From NCBI GenBank assembly GCA_032355985.1, contig JAUKVZ010000001.1, positions 434,001 to 498,000 of the forward strand: a stretch of 64,000 nucleotides of DNA, in the 5' to 3' direction. Made by a program: the position numbers and the translations under genes. Of the stretch, positions 50,655 to 60,342 are shown piece by piece; within the stretch, counting starts at the first letter, position 1, and each line of letters starts with the position of its first letter. The notes under the pieces were generated by a model, which was not told the DNA's origin, did no database searches, and worked only from the letters and a program-made list of their open reading frames with translations. This DNA comes from Sarcodiotheca gaudichaudii (Eukaryota; Rhodophyta; Florideophyceae; Gigartinales; Solieriaceae).

Positions 50655-53513
50655 ATGGCATCTTCGGTTAAGTCAATGACCCCTTCGATCAACGGTTGGA
50701 ACGCCGACTATCTGGACGCTGAGTACCGGCGCTGGAAAGAGGATCCTTCGCAGGTGTCGAGCGACCTTCAGCAGTTCTTTGAAGGGTTCGATCTCGGGCG
50801 CGTCAATGGCTCGCATGCGAGTCTTCCTGCGACGACGTCGGCTCCTGTCGCGACGACCGGGGCGGCGCTGAATTACGCGGTGCTCAACCTAGTGAACTCC
50901 TATCGCGAGCTTGGTCATCTGTGCGCCGCGGTCGATCCGTTTGGTCGAGAGCGACCCTGCCCCGATGCGCTTCTGCCTCAATGGCATGGTTTGCGTGAAA
51001 CGAATCTCGACGAGGCATTCGCTCCGGCGGATCTTCCGCTGGAAGGGATGCTTCCGCTACGGGAGATCATCGACTTGCTGGATGAGACGTACTGCCGCTC
51101 GATCGGCGTCGAGTACATGCACATCCAGGACTCGGAGCAGCGCAAGTGGTTCATTGAGAAGCTTGAGGGCACGCGCAATCGCCCCGATCTGTCGGCAGGT
51201 CATCGCGTGCACATTCTCTGGCAGCTTCACAAGGCGGAGATGTTCGAGACGTTTCTGCACAAGCGTTACGTTGGTCAGAAGCGCTTCAGCCTTGAAGGCG
51301 GCGAGTCACTGATTCCGCTGCTCGATCGCATCGGCGAGAAGTCCGCTGATCTGGGTGTCGACGAGATCGTGCTCGGCATGCCTCATCGCGGCCGCCTGAA
51401 CGTGCTCAACAATATTCTCGGCAAGACATACGAGCAGATCTTCACGGAGTTCGAGTCATCGTGGGATGAAGACTTCGTCGAAGGTGGCGGCGACGTCAAG
51501 TATCACCTCGGCTACTCCGGTGATCGTGCACTGCGCGACGGGCGCGAGATCCGCATCGTGCTTTCGAGCAATCCCAGCCATCTGGAGTCGGTCAATGGCG
51601 TCGTGGAGGGCCGCTGCCGGGCGAAGCAGCGCCTGCGAGGGGACAAGGAACGCAAGCGCGTTCTTCCTGTGCTCGTCCATGGCGACGCCGCGTTCATCGG
51701 GCAGGGCGCCGTGCAGGAGTGCCTGAACTTCAGTCAGCTTGAGGGCTACGAGACGGGCGGCACGATCCATGTGATCGTCAACAATCTGATCGGCTTCACA
51801 ACGGGCCCAGAAGACGGGCGCAGCAGCGTGTACTGCAGCGACATTGCGAAGATGATCGATGCGCCTATCTTCCACGTCAATGGCGAGGATCCCGAAGCGG
51901 TCGTCCATGTCGCGAGTCTCGCGGCTGAGTATCGCACGCGGTTCGGGCGTGATGTCGTCATCGACATGTGGTGCTATCGCAAGTGGGGGCATAACGAGGG
52001 TGATGATCCTTCGTTCACGCAGCCCGTGATGGCGAAGCTGATCAAGAAGAAGCCGAGCGTGCTGAAGACGTACGCCGAGCGTCTGCTCGCCGAGAAGGTC
52101 ATCACGGAGCAGGATGTGCTGGAAATCCGGCGCAGTCTCGAAGAGCAGATGGATAAGGCGCAGTCGCAGGCCACGAAGCAGCCTTCTGATCCATCCATCG
52201 ATCCGGGCAGCTGGCGCTGGCAGGGATTCGGCAACCACTACAGCTTCGAGCCAATTGAAACTGGTGTATCGCTGGAGACGCTCAAGGAAGTCGCCGCAGC
52301 GCAGGATCATCTACCCGACGACTTCAATATCCATCGCAATCTCAAGAAGATTCTCGACAAGCGCGCCGAGAGCGTCATGAATGACGAGCCCATCGACTGG
52401 GGCACGGGTGAGGCGCTTGCGTTCGGAAGCATGCTGCTTGATGGCGTCGCGCTGAGACTTTCCGGTCAGGACAGCCGTCGCGGCACGTTCAGCCATCGCC
52501 ATGCCTGCATCAAGGATCAGGAGACCGGGGAGGCGTATGTCCCGCTGAATCACATGCGTGAATGCGGCGAATACGGCGTGGAGGACAAGGCCCCGGGCAC
52601 GACGGGCGCCGATGGACGAAAACGGCAAGCGCGTCTCTGCGTGTATGACAGCCCCCTCAGCGAAGAAGCAGTGCTCGGCTTTGAGTACGGCTACTCACTG
52701 GCTGATCCCAACATGCTTGTGATGTGGGAAGCGCAGTTCGGTGACTTCGCCAACAGCGCCCAGGTGGTGCTTGATCAGTACATCGCATCGGCTGAGATCA
52801 AGTGGCAGCGCTGGTCCGGTCTGACGCTGCTCCTGCCGCATGGCTACGAAGGTCAGGGGCCCGAGCACTCGTCAGCGCGCATGGAGCGATACCTTCAGCT
52901 TTGCGCAGATCAGAACATGCAGGTGACGAATCCGACGACCCCGGCGCAGTTTTTCCACTTGCTCCGGCGCCAGGTGACGCGATCCTTCCGTAAGCCGCTG
53001 ATCGTGATGACGCCGAAGAGCCTGCTTCGCCTTCCCGAAGCGACCAGCGCAGTCAGCGATTTCACGAGCGGCAGCTTCCAGGAGATTCTTGACGACCCGA
53101 CGTTCCTCAACGGCGCATCGCGCGATGGCGTGAAACGCGTGGTGCTGTGCTGCGGCAAGGTCTTCTATGATCTGGATCGCCGCCGCCGAGAACTCGAGTC
53201 GACGGAAGTGGCGATTGTGCGCGTCGAGCAGGTGTATCCGCTGCACACGGAGATGCTGCAGTCCATTCTCGCGCAGTATCCCAAGTCGGCTGAGCTGGTG
53301 TGGGCACAGGAGGAGCCGAAGAATGCGGGCGCCTACGCTCACTTCTCACTCGCGACCAAGGAACTGCTGGGCTGGAGCGATCTGCCGTATGTGGGCCGCG
53401 AGCGTTCAGCGACTCCGGCGACGGGTTCCAAGAAACAGCACGACATCGAACAGACCAAGTTGATCCAGGAGGCCATCGACGCGGTGGCCAAACAGCCTGT
53501 GGCGGCCCGGTGA
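50655..53513 (+). CDS. sucA: 2-oxoglutarate dehydrogenase E1 component
   Basis: This 952-residue thiamine diphosphate enzyme decarboxylates 2-oxoglutarate in the TCA cycle. It begins with the E1o N-terminal helix (NGWNADYLDAEYRRWKEDPS) and has the family blocks KRFSLEGGESLIPLLDRI, GMPHRGRLNVLNNILGK, VHGDAAFIGQGAVQE, the thiamine-phosphate region INNLIGFTT-like VNNLIGFTT and the late GYEGQGPEHSSARMERYLQL. Length matches E. coli SucA (933). sucB follows by 52 bases. The 198-base gap upstream holds no recognised element. Confidence 0.95.
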   Translation: MASSVKSMTPSINGWNADYLDAEYRRWKEDPSQVSSDLQQFFEGFDLGRVNGSHASLPATTSAPVATTGAALNYAVLNLVNSYRELGHLCAAVDPFGRERPCPDALLPQWHGLRETNLDEAFAPADLPLEGMLPLREIIDLLDETYCRSIGVEYMHIQDSEQRKWFIEKLEGTRNRPDLSAGHRVHILWQLHKAEMFETFLHKRYVGQKRFSLEGGESLIPLLDRIGEKSADLGVDEIVLGMPHRGRLNVLNNILGKTYEQIFTEFESSWDEDFVEGGGDVKYHLGYSGDRALRDGREIRIVLSSNPSHLESVNGVVEGRCRAKQRLRGDKERKRVLPVLVHGDAAFIGQGAVQECLNFSQLEGYETGGTIHVIVNNLIGFTTGPEDGRSSVYCSDIAKMIDAPIFHVNGEDPEAVVHVASLAAEYRTRFGRDVVIDMWCYRKWGHNEGDDPSFTQPVMAKLIKKKPSVLKTYAERLLAEKVITEQDVLEIRRSLEEQMDKAQSQATKQPSDPSIDPGSWRWQGFGNHYSFEPIETGVSLETLKEVAAAQDHLPDDFNIHRNLKKILDKRAESVMNDEPIDWGTGEALAFGSMLLDGVALRLSGQDSRRGTFSHRHACIKDQETGEAYVPLNHMRECGEYGVEDKAPGTTGADGRKRQARLCVYDSPLSEEAVLGFEYGYSLADPNMLVMWEAQFGDFANSAQVVLDQYIASAEIKWQRWSGLTLLLPHGYEGQGPEHSSARMERYLQLCADQNMQVTNPTTPAQFFHLLRRQVTRSFRKPLIVMTPKSLLRLPEATSAVSDFTSGSFQEILDDPTFLNGASRDGVKRVVLCCGKVFYDLDRRRRELESTEVAIVRVEQVYPLHTEMLQSILAQYPKSAELVWAQEEPKNAGAYAHFSLATKELLGWSDLPYVGRERSATPATGSKKQHDIEQTKLIQEAIDAVAKQPVAAR

Positions 53514-53565
53514 ACGCACACGCGATGAACGGAATCAAGCGCGTACCTTCAAGTGAGCGACGATC

Positions 53566-54831
53566 ATGAGCACTGACATCGTTATCCCGGCACTCGGCGA
53601 GTCCATCACGGAGGGCGTCATCGCCACCTGGCTCAAGAGCGAAGGCGACTTCGTCGACCGGGATGAGCCGCTGCTCGAACTTGAGACGGACAAGATCACC
53701 ATGGAGGTGCCTGCGCCTGCGGCTGGTGTCGTCCATCCGAGCGTCGGCGCCGGTGAGACTGTCGCCGTGGGCGCCATCGTCGGCAAGGTGGATGAGAGTG
53801 AGAAGGGCGCCAGTTCAAATGGCTCGGCGCCGGCGGCCAATGAAGAAAAGGCTGAGTCCGCCGAATCACAGCCGCAGACTCCGGAAGCGCCGAAGTCGAG
53901 CGCCGCTGCTGCGACAAAGGACGATGTGCGCGCGACGCCGCTTGCGCGCAAGGTCGCCGAAGAGCACGGCGTGGCGCTGGACAAGATCACCGGCACGGGC
54001 GCCGGCGGCCGTATTCGCGAGCAGGATGTGCTGGCGTTCGCCGGCAAGGGTGATGCGGGCGCCAAGGCAGAGGCAACCGAGTCTGCGCCGGCGTCCACAG
54101 GCGCTCGCGGCGTGTCGCGCGAGCGGATGACGCCGCTCAGGCAGCGTGTCGCGGCCAGGCTCGTCGAGGCGCAGCAGACCGCGGCGATGCTCACCACGTT
54201 TAACGAGTGCGACATGACGAATGTCATGGCGCTTCGATCCAAGCACAAGGAGTCCTTCGAGAAGCGGCATGGCGTGAAGCTCGGCTTCATGTCCTTCTTT
54301 GTGAAGGCCGCCGTTTCGGCGCTGCAGCAGTATCCGCGCGTCAACGCGTACATCGTTGATGGAAGCGAAGGACCGGAGATCGAGAAGCACGATTACTGCG
54401 ACATCGCCGTCGCCGTGGGCACGCCCAAGGGCCTCGTCGTGCCGGTCCTGCGAAACTGCGAATCCCTTTCATTCGCGGGTGTCGAATCCGGGATCAACGA
54501 ACTCGCCACAAAGGCGCGCGATGGCAAGCTCGGACTCGACGACATGCAGGGCGGCACATTCACCATCTCCAATGGTGGTGTGTATGGCTCCATGCTCAGC
54601 ACGCCCATTCTCAATCCGCCTCAGTCGGGCATCCTCGGCATGCACAACATCATCCGCCGCCCCGTCGAGAATCCCGACAACCCGGGATCCGGCGAGGTGC
54701 AGGTCAGGCCCATGATGTATCTCGCGCTGAGCTACGACCATCGCATGGTTGATGGCGCCGAAGCCGTTGGCTTCCTCAAGGCGATCAAGGAGTGCATTGA
54801 GGATCCTGAGCGGCTGCTGCTGAATCTTTAA
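53566..54831 (+). CDS. sucB: 2-oxoglutarate dehydrogenase E2, dihydrolipoyl succinyltransferase
   Basis: The 421-residue core enzyme of the complex has one N-terminal lipoyl domain with the lipoylated lysine in [15 protein letters not shown], an alanine-rich linker, a peripheral-subunit binding domain ([20 protein letters not shown]) and the catalytic trimer domain with [16 protein letters not shown] near the C terminus. [20 protein letters not shown] supports succinyl rather than acetyl specificity. It follows sucA and would share its transcript. The E3 gene is not in the window. Confidence 0.95.
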   Translation: MSTDIVIPALGESITEGVIATWLKSEGDFVDRDEPLLELETDKITMEVPAPAAGVVHPSVGAGETVAVGAIVGKVDESEKGASSNGSAPAANEEKAESAESQPQTPEAPKSSAAAATKDDVRATPLARKVAEEHGVALDKITGTGAGGRIREQDVLAFAGKGDAGAKAEATESAPASTGARGVSRERMTPLRQRVAARLVEAQQTAAMLTTFNECDMTNVMALRSKHKESFEKRHGVKLGFMSFFVKAAVSALQQYPRVNAYIVDGSEGPEIEKHDYCDIAVAVGTPKGLVVPVLRNCESLSFAGVESGINELATKARDGKLGLDDMQGGTFTISNGGVYGSMLSTPILNPPQSGILGMHNIIRRPVENPDNPGSGEVQVRPMMYLALSYDHRMVDGAEAVGFLKAIKECIEDPERLLLNL

Positions 54832-54846
54832 GGCTGTGCGGGGCGG

Positions 54847-55338
54847 TTAGCCCGGCGCCAGTTCATCCAGAAGCGCCTCACAAGCCGCGTGCACGAGTTC
54901 GTACACGTTCTGGAAGCCGCTGTCGCCGCCGTAATACGGATCAGGAACCTGCTGATCTTCATCTTCGAGCTCTTGGCGCTCCGGATGAAATGAAAGCAGC
55001 AGGCGCGTCCTGTCTGGCGGCGCCCCCTCGGCGAGGATGTCATCGCGATTGGCGATGTCCATCGGAATCAACCAGTGAAATCGCTCGAAATCGACCTTGG
55101 CGTTGAGCTGGCGGCCGACGCTGGGCAATGTGACGCCGGAGCGGCGAGCCACGGCTACGGAGCGCTCGTCGGGTGGATTGCCGATGTGCCAGTGCGCCGT
55201 GCCGCAGGAATCCACATCAAATCGATCCTGCAGGCCGCGCTGCTGCGCCAGATGCAGAAAGACGCCCTCAGCCAGGGGTGATCTGCAGATGTTGCCCAGG
55301 CAGATGAAGAGGACACCGATTCGTGGGGAGTCAGACAC
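54847..55338 (-). CDS. Low-molecular-weight protein tyrosine phosphatase
   Basis: The 163-residue protein has the catalytic loop LFICLGNICRSPLAEGVF (C-x4-C-R-S) near residue 13 and the general acid in DPYYGGDSGF near residue 135. Bacterial members regulate capsule synthesis or arginine phosphorylation. The start is GTG 55338. It converges on sucB with 15 bases between stops and faces away from the PHP gene. No tyrosine kinase gene is next to it. Confidence 0.93.
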   Translation of the reverse strand: MSDSPRIGVLFICLGNICRSPLAEGVFLHLAQQRGLQDRFDVDSCGTAHWHIGNPPDERSVAVARRSGVTLPSVGRQLNAKVDFERFHWLIPMDIANRDDILAEGAPPDRTRLLLSFHPERQELEDEDQQVPDPYYGGDSGFQNVYELVHAACEALLDELAPG

Positions 55339-55534
55339 GCGGCCATTGTGATGTTCAAAATGAGGACTGCAAGGCGCGATTTCTGCGCTTGGTCGCGGCC
55401 ACGATTGAATACAATGAGCGTGCGTCGAGGCAAAGGCGCTTCGACATCAAATCCGGCGCAAGGGACGCCGCCGGCACATCGCTGCGCATCTCGGTCGGAC
55501 GGATCCGGGCGTGAGATGAGGATGCATCGACGGC

Positions 55535-56413
55535 ATGAAAACCCTCCGCCTCGACCTCCATACGCACCTGAAGCCTGCCAAGAGAATCCCTTTCGAGGGA
55601 TCGTTTGTTCATAAGTACGCCGAAACGCTGCGCCAGCGCCGGCTCGACGGTGTGTTCATCTGCGAGCACGTTCATGCGCCGGACTTCTGGCGTATGTATG
55701 ACGAGATGATCGTCGAGCATGTCTATGAAGATGCGCGATTCGTCGTCGACGATCTCCTCTTCTTCCCCGGATTTGAGCTGACGCTTGCCGAGCGCGTCGA
55801 TGTGCTTGTCATCGCGCCGCTTGATGAGTTGCGGCTGATTGACGAGTTCTTCGCCAGACCGTTGTCACAGGGGTTTCATCCGACGGCGGATGAACTCATC
55901 GAAGCGCTGACCGCTCGGCCGACATCAGCTCTGCGCATTGCAGCTCATCCATCGCGTCGCGATAAGAGCATCGAGAATCTTGACTACGAGCAGGTGCGTC
56001 GCCTGTTCGAAGCGGTTGAGGTGAACGCCAAGTACACACCGACGGATCAGGCTATCGCCGATCGGTATGCGCGTGTATACGGCTGGTCGATCACCGGCGG
56101 AAGTGACTCGCACACGGCCCCTCAACTGGGCGCTGTCTGCACTGAGGTGCATGCGCTGGAGCACACCGGATTCGAGGATGTGGCGCTGGCGATCAGGGAA
56201 GGTCGAACATCCGTCCGGGTCGATCCGTGCGCCAGACAGTTCATCGATCAGGGGCAGGAAGAGAAGCTGCGCCTCAAAGCCGGCCTGCCCGATGAACGCA
56301 AGCTGACGAAGCATCCGACATTTCTCAGCGCCGAAGGCGCGAGACTGCGCATGCTGATGGCCCCTGAAACCATCGTTGAGATCTGCCCGACATCGAGGTC
56401 GCCCGTTGTCTGA
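55535..56413 (+). CDS. PHP-domain metal-dependent phosphoesterase
   Basis: The 292-residue PHP protein has the N-terminal metal motif LDLHTHLKP, GVFICEHVHAPDFW with further histidines, FFPGFELTLAE, the histidine in AAHPSRRDK and the late ITGGSDSHTAPQLG. Family members hydrolyse phosphate esters, including nucleotide 5'-3' products and histidinol phosphate. Its last eight bases overlap the start of the helicase-nuclease gene, implying coupled translation and perhaps a joint role on DNA ends. Confidence 0.85.
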   Translation: MKTLRLDLHTHLKPAKRIPFEGSFVHKYAETLRQRRLDGVFICEHVHAPDFWRMYDEMIVEHVYEDARFVVDDLLFFPGFELTLAERVDVLVIAPLDELRLIDEFFARPLSQGFHPTADELIEALTARPTSALRIAAHPSRRDKSIENLDYEQVRRLFEAVEVNAKYTPTDQAIADRYARVYGWSITGGSDSHTAPQLGAVCTEVHALEHTGFEDVALAIREGRTSVRVDPCARQFIDQGQEEKLRLKAGLPDERKLTKHPTFLSAEGARLRMLMAPETIVEICPTSRSPVV

Positions 56414-59400
56414 GGCGCCGGCGTTCCTACAGAGTCTGGATGAAGATCAGGCGAAGGCTGTCGAGCATGATGGCGGACCGCTGGCGGTGCTTGCCGGGCC
56501 GGGTTCCGGCAAGACGCGGGTCATCGTGCATCGCGTGGCGCGACTTGTGGCCCCGCAGAGCCAGGGCGGGCGCGGCGCGGATCCTCGATCCGTGCTGGCG
56601 CTTGGATTCACCATCAAGTCTTCGAACGAAATGCGGGATCGGCTCGAGCAGATGGCCGGGGATGACGCTGTTCGCCGCGTCGAGGTCAGCACGTGTCACT
56701 CATTCGGGAAGAAGGTGCTCAACAGGCATGGCGCACGTCTGGGTCTGCCCGGCGCATGGGAGATCATGGATGATGCGCTGCGGCGCCGCCTCATTCGCGA
56801 CATTCTGCGGGACAAAGAGGATATGCAGCCTGATCTGGCGGGGGGGTACTCCCGTGCGATCGATCAGGCGAGCGACTTCATCAGGAACTGTCACACCGAG
56901 GCGCTCTCGCCTCAGCGCATCACATCGTGGTGCCAGTCACACCAGGCGGACATCGAATCCGGTGATGTTGATCTCGAAGACATGGATCCAGAAGCGGAGC
57001 TTCTGCGGTTGGAGGAGATGCTCCTGCACGCGCGCGTACTTGAGCAGTTCGACGCCATGCGCATGGCGCGCGGGCTTCTGCTCTTTGACGATTTCGTCAA
57101 TCTGCCATTGAAGCTGTTGGAGGAGTCAGAAGAAGCGCGGCGGCTGATATGCAGCGAGATTCGACATATCGTCGTCGATGAGTTTCAGGACTGGAACCCC
57201 GCGCAGATTCGATTGCTGGGGCAATTGGCGTCGACGGAATCTGAGCCGGATGTCTGCGTCGTCGGTGATGACGATCAGTCCATCTACGCCTTTCGCGGCG
57301 CTGACGATCGAGCGTTTGAGCGCTTTAGAAAACATTGGCCGGACTGCACCGTCATTCCGCTTACGACGAACTATCGCAGTGCGCCTTTGATCATCAGCGC
57401 GGCCAATCACATCATTGAAGGCGTGACGGATCGATTCGAGCCGGACAAGACGGTGCATCCTCCGGCGAATCGAGAGCCAAAGCCGGGCGAAGAGGTTGTC
57501 GCAGTCGTCACGAAAGATGACGCGAATCCGGGGCAGGTCGTCGGCGAGCTGATCCTTCGCGAGCGCGAGATGTTTGAAGTTCCGTGGACGGAGATCGCGG
57601 TGATCGGCCGCTCTCACAAGGATCTGCTGACGATCGCGTCCGAACTGGAGCTCATGAATATTCCTGTGACGCGAACCGATCTCGGCGCGCCGAAGGAGGA
57701 TCCGGCCGTCGGTCTGCTTCTTCGATGGCTGCGCGTCATTGCGTGGCCTGATCAGAAGGAGCATGCGCTTGGCTTGCTTCTGTCGCCTCCCGTGTCGATG
57801 TCGCCGGTCGCGGCTCATGCGCTGCATGATCAGTTCCGCAGGGCTGGTCAGGATGGTGCGGATTCGACTTTTCTCGAATGGCTGCGTCAGGCCGCAGACA
57901 GTGATGACAAACTCGGGCGATTCTTCGAACTCTACGATCGATTTGTCGATCTGAACGCCACGACAACGGTCGATGCGCTCATGCAGACGATCATTCACGA
58001 GGTCAATCTTGCGCACTACGAGGCGGACACGCGTCAGGCCGTGGGATGGCGATTGACGAGCCTTGTGCGAACGCTGGAGTTTGCCCGATCGAGACTGAAG
58101 CATCTGACGCCGCTGCCTGATGCGCGATCGCTGATTGAGTATGTGGACGATCTGACCACACGCGGCGAAACGCCAATCGCGCCCAGTCTCGAGCGCCTTG
58201 ACGGAGCGGGCGATGACGTCGGCGATGCTGACGGCGTGCGTTTCATGACGGCGCACAGCAGCAAAGGGCTTGAGTTCGACACGGTGATTCTCCCACGTGT
58301 GCAGCCGGGACATGGGTACCCGGTCTCGAACCGCTCGGGTGATGCGGACCGACTTCCCGAGGATCTCATCGGGCGTGCATATGGCGAGCATCATGATGAG
58401 GAGCGAAGGCTTTTTTATGTGGCCTGCACGCGCGCCGAGCGAAAGCTTGTTCTGCTCGGCAAGAAGAAGCAGAAGCCAAGTCTTCTATCCCACCATTTCT
58501 TCGACGACCTCGTGCATCGAGCCGAACTCGGCATTCCACTGCTTGAGGAAGATGATGTGCTCAGGGATGCGACCTCACATGCGCCCGAAGCGACAGAGGA
58601 TGGCAGCGACGAAGAGACGGCCGAGCGCCTGATGCGGCGTATCGCATCAAGCGCCAAACGCGAACTGTTCAGCCTTGTTCACGATCTGCAGCGCCCCGGC
58701 GTGACGAAGCAGGAACTCGATGCGCTCTCGCTCCGGATTCAGGAATACGCGCGGAACATCGCCATTGTGGGACACATCAGGGCGCGCGGCGAAACACCCG
58801 ACAACCTCGTCGATGGGACGGAGGCGAGTGACGGAATTCACGCACTGCTGAAGCGATTGGCTGAGTCTGGAGAGGTTGAAGAGGCTGTGCATCGGCTTCA
58901 GCCGCCGCTGCGGCTGAGTTACACGTCGATCAGACAGTACGACTCCTGTCCGGCGTGCTTTTACCTGTCGCAGGTGCTTGGGCTTTCACTTTCATCGAGT
59001 GAATCGATGCAGTTCGGTTCACTCATTCATGCGGCGCTGGAGGCGTTTTACACAGAGCTCCGTCAGGCGGAGGCCGAGGGAAGCAATCCTCCCGGCAAGG
59101 GGCGGCTGCTGGATCTGGGCGAAACGTTCGGGCGCCAGCGCGCCGGTTCGCAGCTTCCAATCGACACGGATCTCATTGAGCAGATCAAGGCGCAGTTGTC
59201 TCTTTATTGGGAGAAGCTGCACGATCCCTCAGCCGAAGTGCTGGAACTCGAGATCAAGAACGAGTTCGACTATGTGTGCGATGGCGTGACACATCGCATG
59301 ACGGCGAAGATTGATCGGATTGACAGAGACGCATCCGGTCGATTGCGAATCGTCGACTACAAGACCGGGCATCCATCGAAACGGCTGCTTAGTCCCGACA

Positions 59401-59654
59401 AGTCCGACCTGCAGATGGGCATCTACCTGCTTGCCGCCCAGAGCCTGTATAGCGCCCCTGATGGCCTTGAAGGTCAGGCGGAATACTGGGTGACGCAAAC
59501 CGGCGAACGCGGCGTGATCGATTTTGAAACGTTGAGCCTGAAGTCAATCCGAAACAAGATCGACAAGGCAATTCGCGGCATACTCAATGGCGAGTTCTCG
59601 CGAAAATCGAACTGCACCGGCGATTGCCGCATGCTGGGCGATGTGACACTCTAG
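56406..59654 (+). CDS. UvrD/PcrA-type helicase fused to RecB-family nuclease
   Basis: This SF1A helicase has about 1082 residues. Walker A is AGPGSGKTRVIVHRVA (near residue 30), motif II VVDEFQDWNPAQIRLLGQL, motif III GDDDQSIYAFRGADDRAF, motif IV TTNYRSAPLII, motif V MTAHSSKGLEFDTVILP and motif VI RRLFYVACTRAERKLVLLG. The C-terminal 250 residues form a PD-(D/E)xK nuclease (SYTSIRQYDSCPACFYLSQV, AKIDRIDRD, then VDYKTG, DLQMGIYLLAAQSLY). Cysteine pairs CPAC and CTGDC flank it and may bind Fe-S. The start is taken as TTG 56406, with GAGG upstream, overlapping the PHP gene; TTG 56376 is the alternative. Confidence 0.88.
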   Translation: MSEAPAFLQSLDEDQAKAVEHDGGPLAVLAGPGSGKTRVIVHRVARLVAPQSQGGRGADPRSVLALGFTIKSSNEMRDRLEQMAGDDAVRRVEVSTCHSFGKKVLNRHGARLGLPGAWEIMDDALRRRLIRDILRDKEDMQPDLAGGYSRAIDQASDFIRNCHTEALSPQRITSWCQSHQADIESGDVDLEDMDPEAELLRLEEMLLHARVLEQFDAMRMARGLLLFDDFVNLPLKLLEESEEARRLICSEIRHIVVDEFQDWNPAQIRLLGQLASTESEPDVCVVGDDDQSIYAFRGADDRAFERFRKHWPDCTVIPLTTNYRSAPLIISAANHIIEGVTDRFEPDKTVHPPANREPKPGEEVVAVVTKDDANPGQVVGELILREREMFEVPWTEIAVIGRSHKDLLTIASELELMNIPVTRTDLGAPKEDPAVGLLLRWLRVIAWPDQKEHALGLLLSPPVSMSPVAAHALHDQFRRAGQDGADSTFLEWLRQAADSDDKLGRFFELYDRFVDLNATTTVDALMQTIIHEVNLAHYEADTRQAVGWRLTSLVRTLEFARSRLKHLTPLPDARSLIEYVDDLTTRGETPIAPSLERLDGAGDDVGDADGVRFMTAHSSKGLEFDTVILPRVQPGHGYPVSNRSGDADRLPEDLIGRAYGEHHDEERRLFYVACTRAERKLVLLGKKKQKPSLLSHHFFDDLVHRAELGIPLLEEDDVLRDATSHAPEATEDGSDEETAERLMRRIASSAKRELFSLVHDLQRPGVTKQELDALSLRIQEYARNIAIVGHIRARGETPDNLVDGTEASDGIHALLKRLAESGEVEEAVHRLQPPLRLSYTSIRQYDSCPACFYLSQVLGLSLSSSESMQFGSLIHAALEAFYTELRQAEAEGSNPPGKGRLLDLGETFGRQRAGSQLPIDTDLIEQIKAQLSLYWEKLHDPSAEVLELEIKNEFDYVCDGVTHRMTAKIDRIDRDASGRLRIVDYKTGHPSKRLLSPDKSDLQMGIYLLAAQSLYSAPDGLEGQAEYWVTQTGERGVIDFETLSLKSIRNKIDKAIRGILNGEFSRKSNCTGDCRMLGDVTL

Positions 59655-59655
59655 T

Positions 59656-60327
59656 TCACGCGCGAACCCAGACATCGCCGGGCGCCATCACCTTGACTTC
59701 GACGCCCAAAGGCGCGAATGACTTCGGATCCTGTTCGATCGGCGGCCAGGTGTTGTAGTGAATCGGAATCGCAACCTCAGCGCCGATGAGTTCGGCGGCG
59801 TTGGCGGCGTGGGCCGGCCCCATGGTGAATCGATCCCCGATGGGGATGCATGCGATGTCCGGCATGTAGTGTCCGCCGATGAGCTTCATGTCACTGAAGA
59901 GGGCGGTGTCGCCGCAGTGATAAATGGTTGTTCCACCGATCTTCATCACGAGCCCGCACGGCATGCCCATATAGCGGCCTTCGAACGATGACGAATGGAA
60001 CGCCTGCGTGAATGCGACGAATCCGAATGGCGCCGCGATCTGTCCTCCGGGATTGCCCGGCTCGAGCTTCTCGAGTCCCTGTTCACCGAGGTGTTCGCAG
60101 ATCTCAAAGGCTGCGAAGACGGTCGCATCGTTGGCCTTGGCGATGCCGACTGTGTCGCCGAGATGATCGGCATGCCCATGCGTCAGCGCGATGTGCGTGC
60201 AGCGAATGTCGCCGGCGGCGCATGTCGCCAGAGGGTTTCCGGTCAGGAATGGATCAACGGCGAGCACATGCTGACCATCGTCGAACAGAAAGCCCGAGTG
60301 GCCAAGAAACGTGATCTTCAGAGGCAT
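59656..60327 (-). CDS. UPF0173-type metallo-beta-lactamase-fold hydrolase
   Basis: The 223-residue hydrolase has FLGHSGFLFDDG, the metal motif LTHGHADHLGDTV, a late IYHCGDTALFSDM and the second-site IPIHYNTWP. The order matches the UPF0173/YtkL family of metal-dependent hydrolases. Its substrate is not known. It starts 15 bases after the phhA stop on the same strand, so the two are probably one transcript, and it converges on the helicase gene with almost no gap. Confidence 0.9.
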   Translation of the reverse strand: MPLKITFLGHSGFLFDDGQHVLAVDPFLTGNPLATCAAGDIRCTHIALTHGHADHLGDTVGIAKANDATVFAAFEICEHLGEQGLEKLEPGNPGGQIAAPFGFVAFTQAFHSSSFEGRYMGMPCGLVMKIGGTTIYHCGDTALFSDMKLIGGHYMPDIACIPIGDRFTMGPAHAANAAELIGAEVAIPIHYNTWPPIEQDPKSFAPLGVEVKVMAPGDVWVRA

Positions 60328-60342
60328 GTCTTTGGTTCCAGA

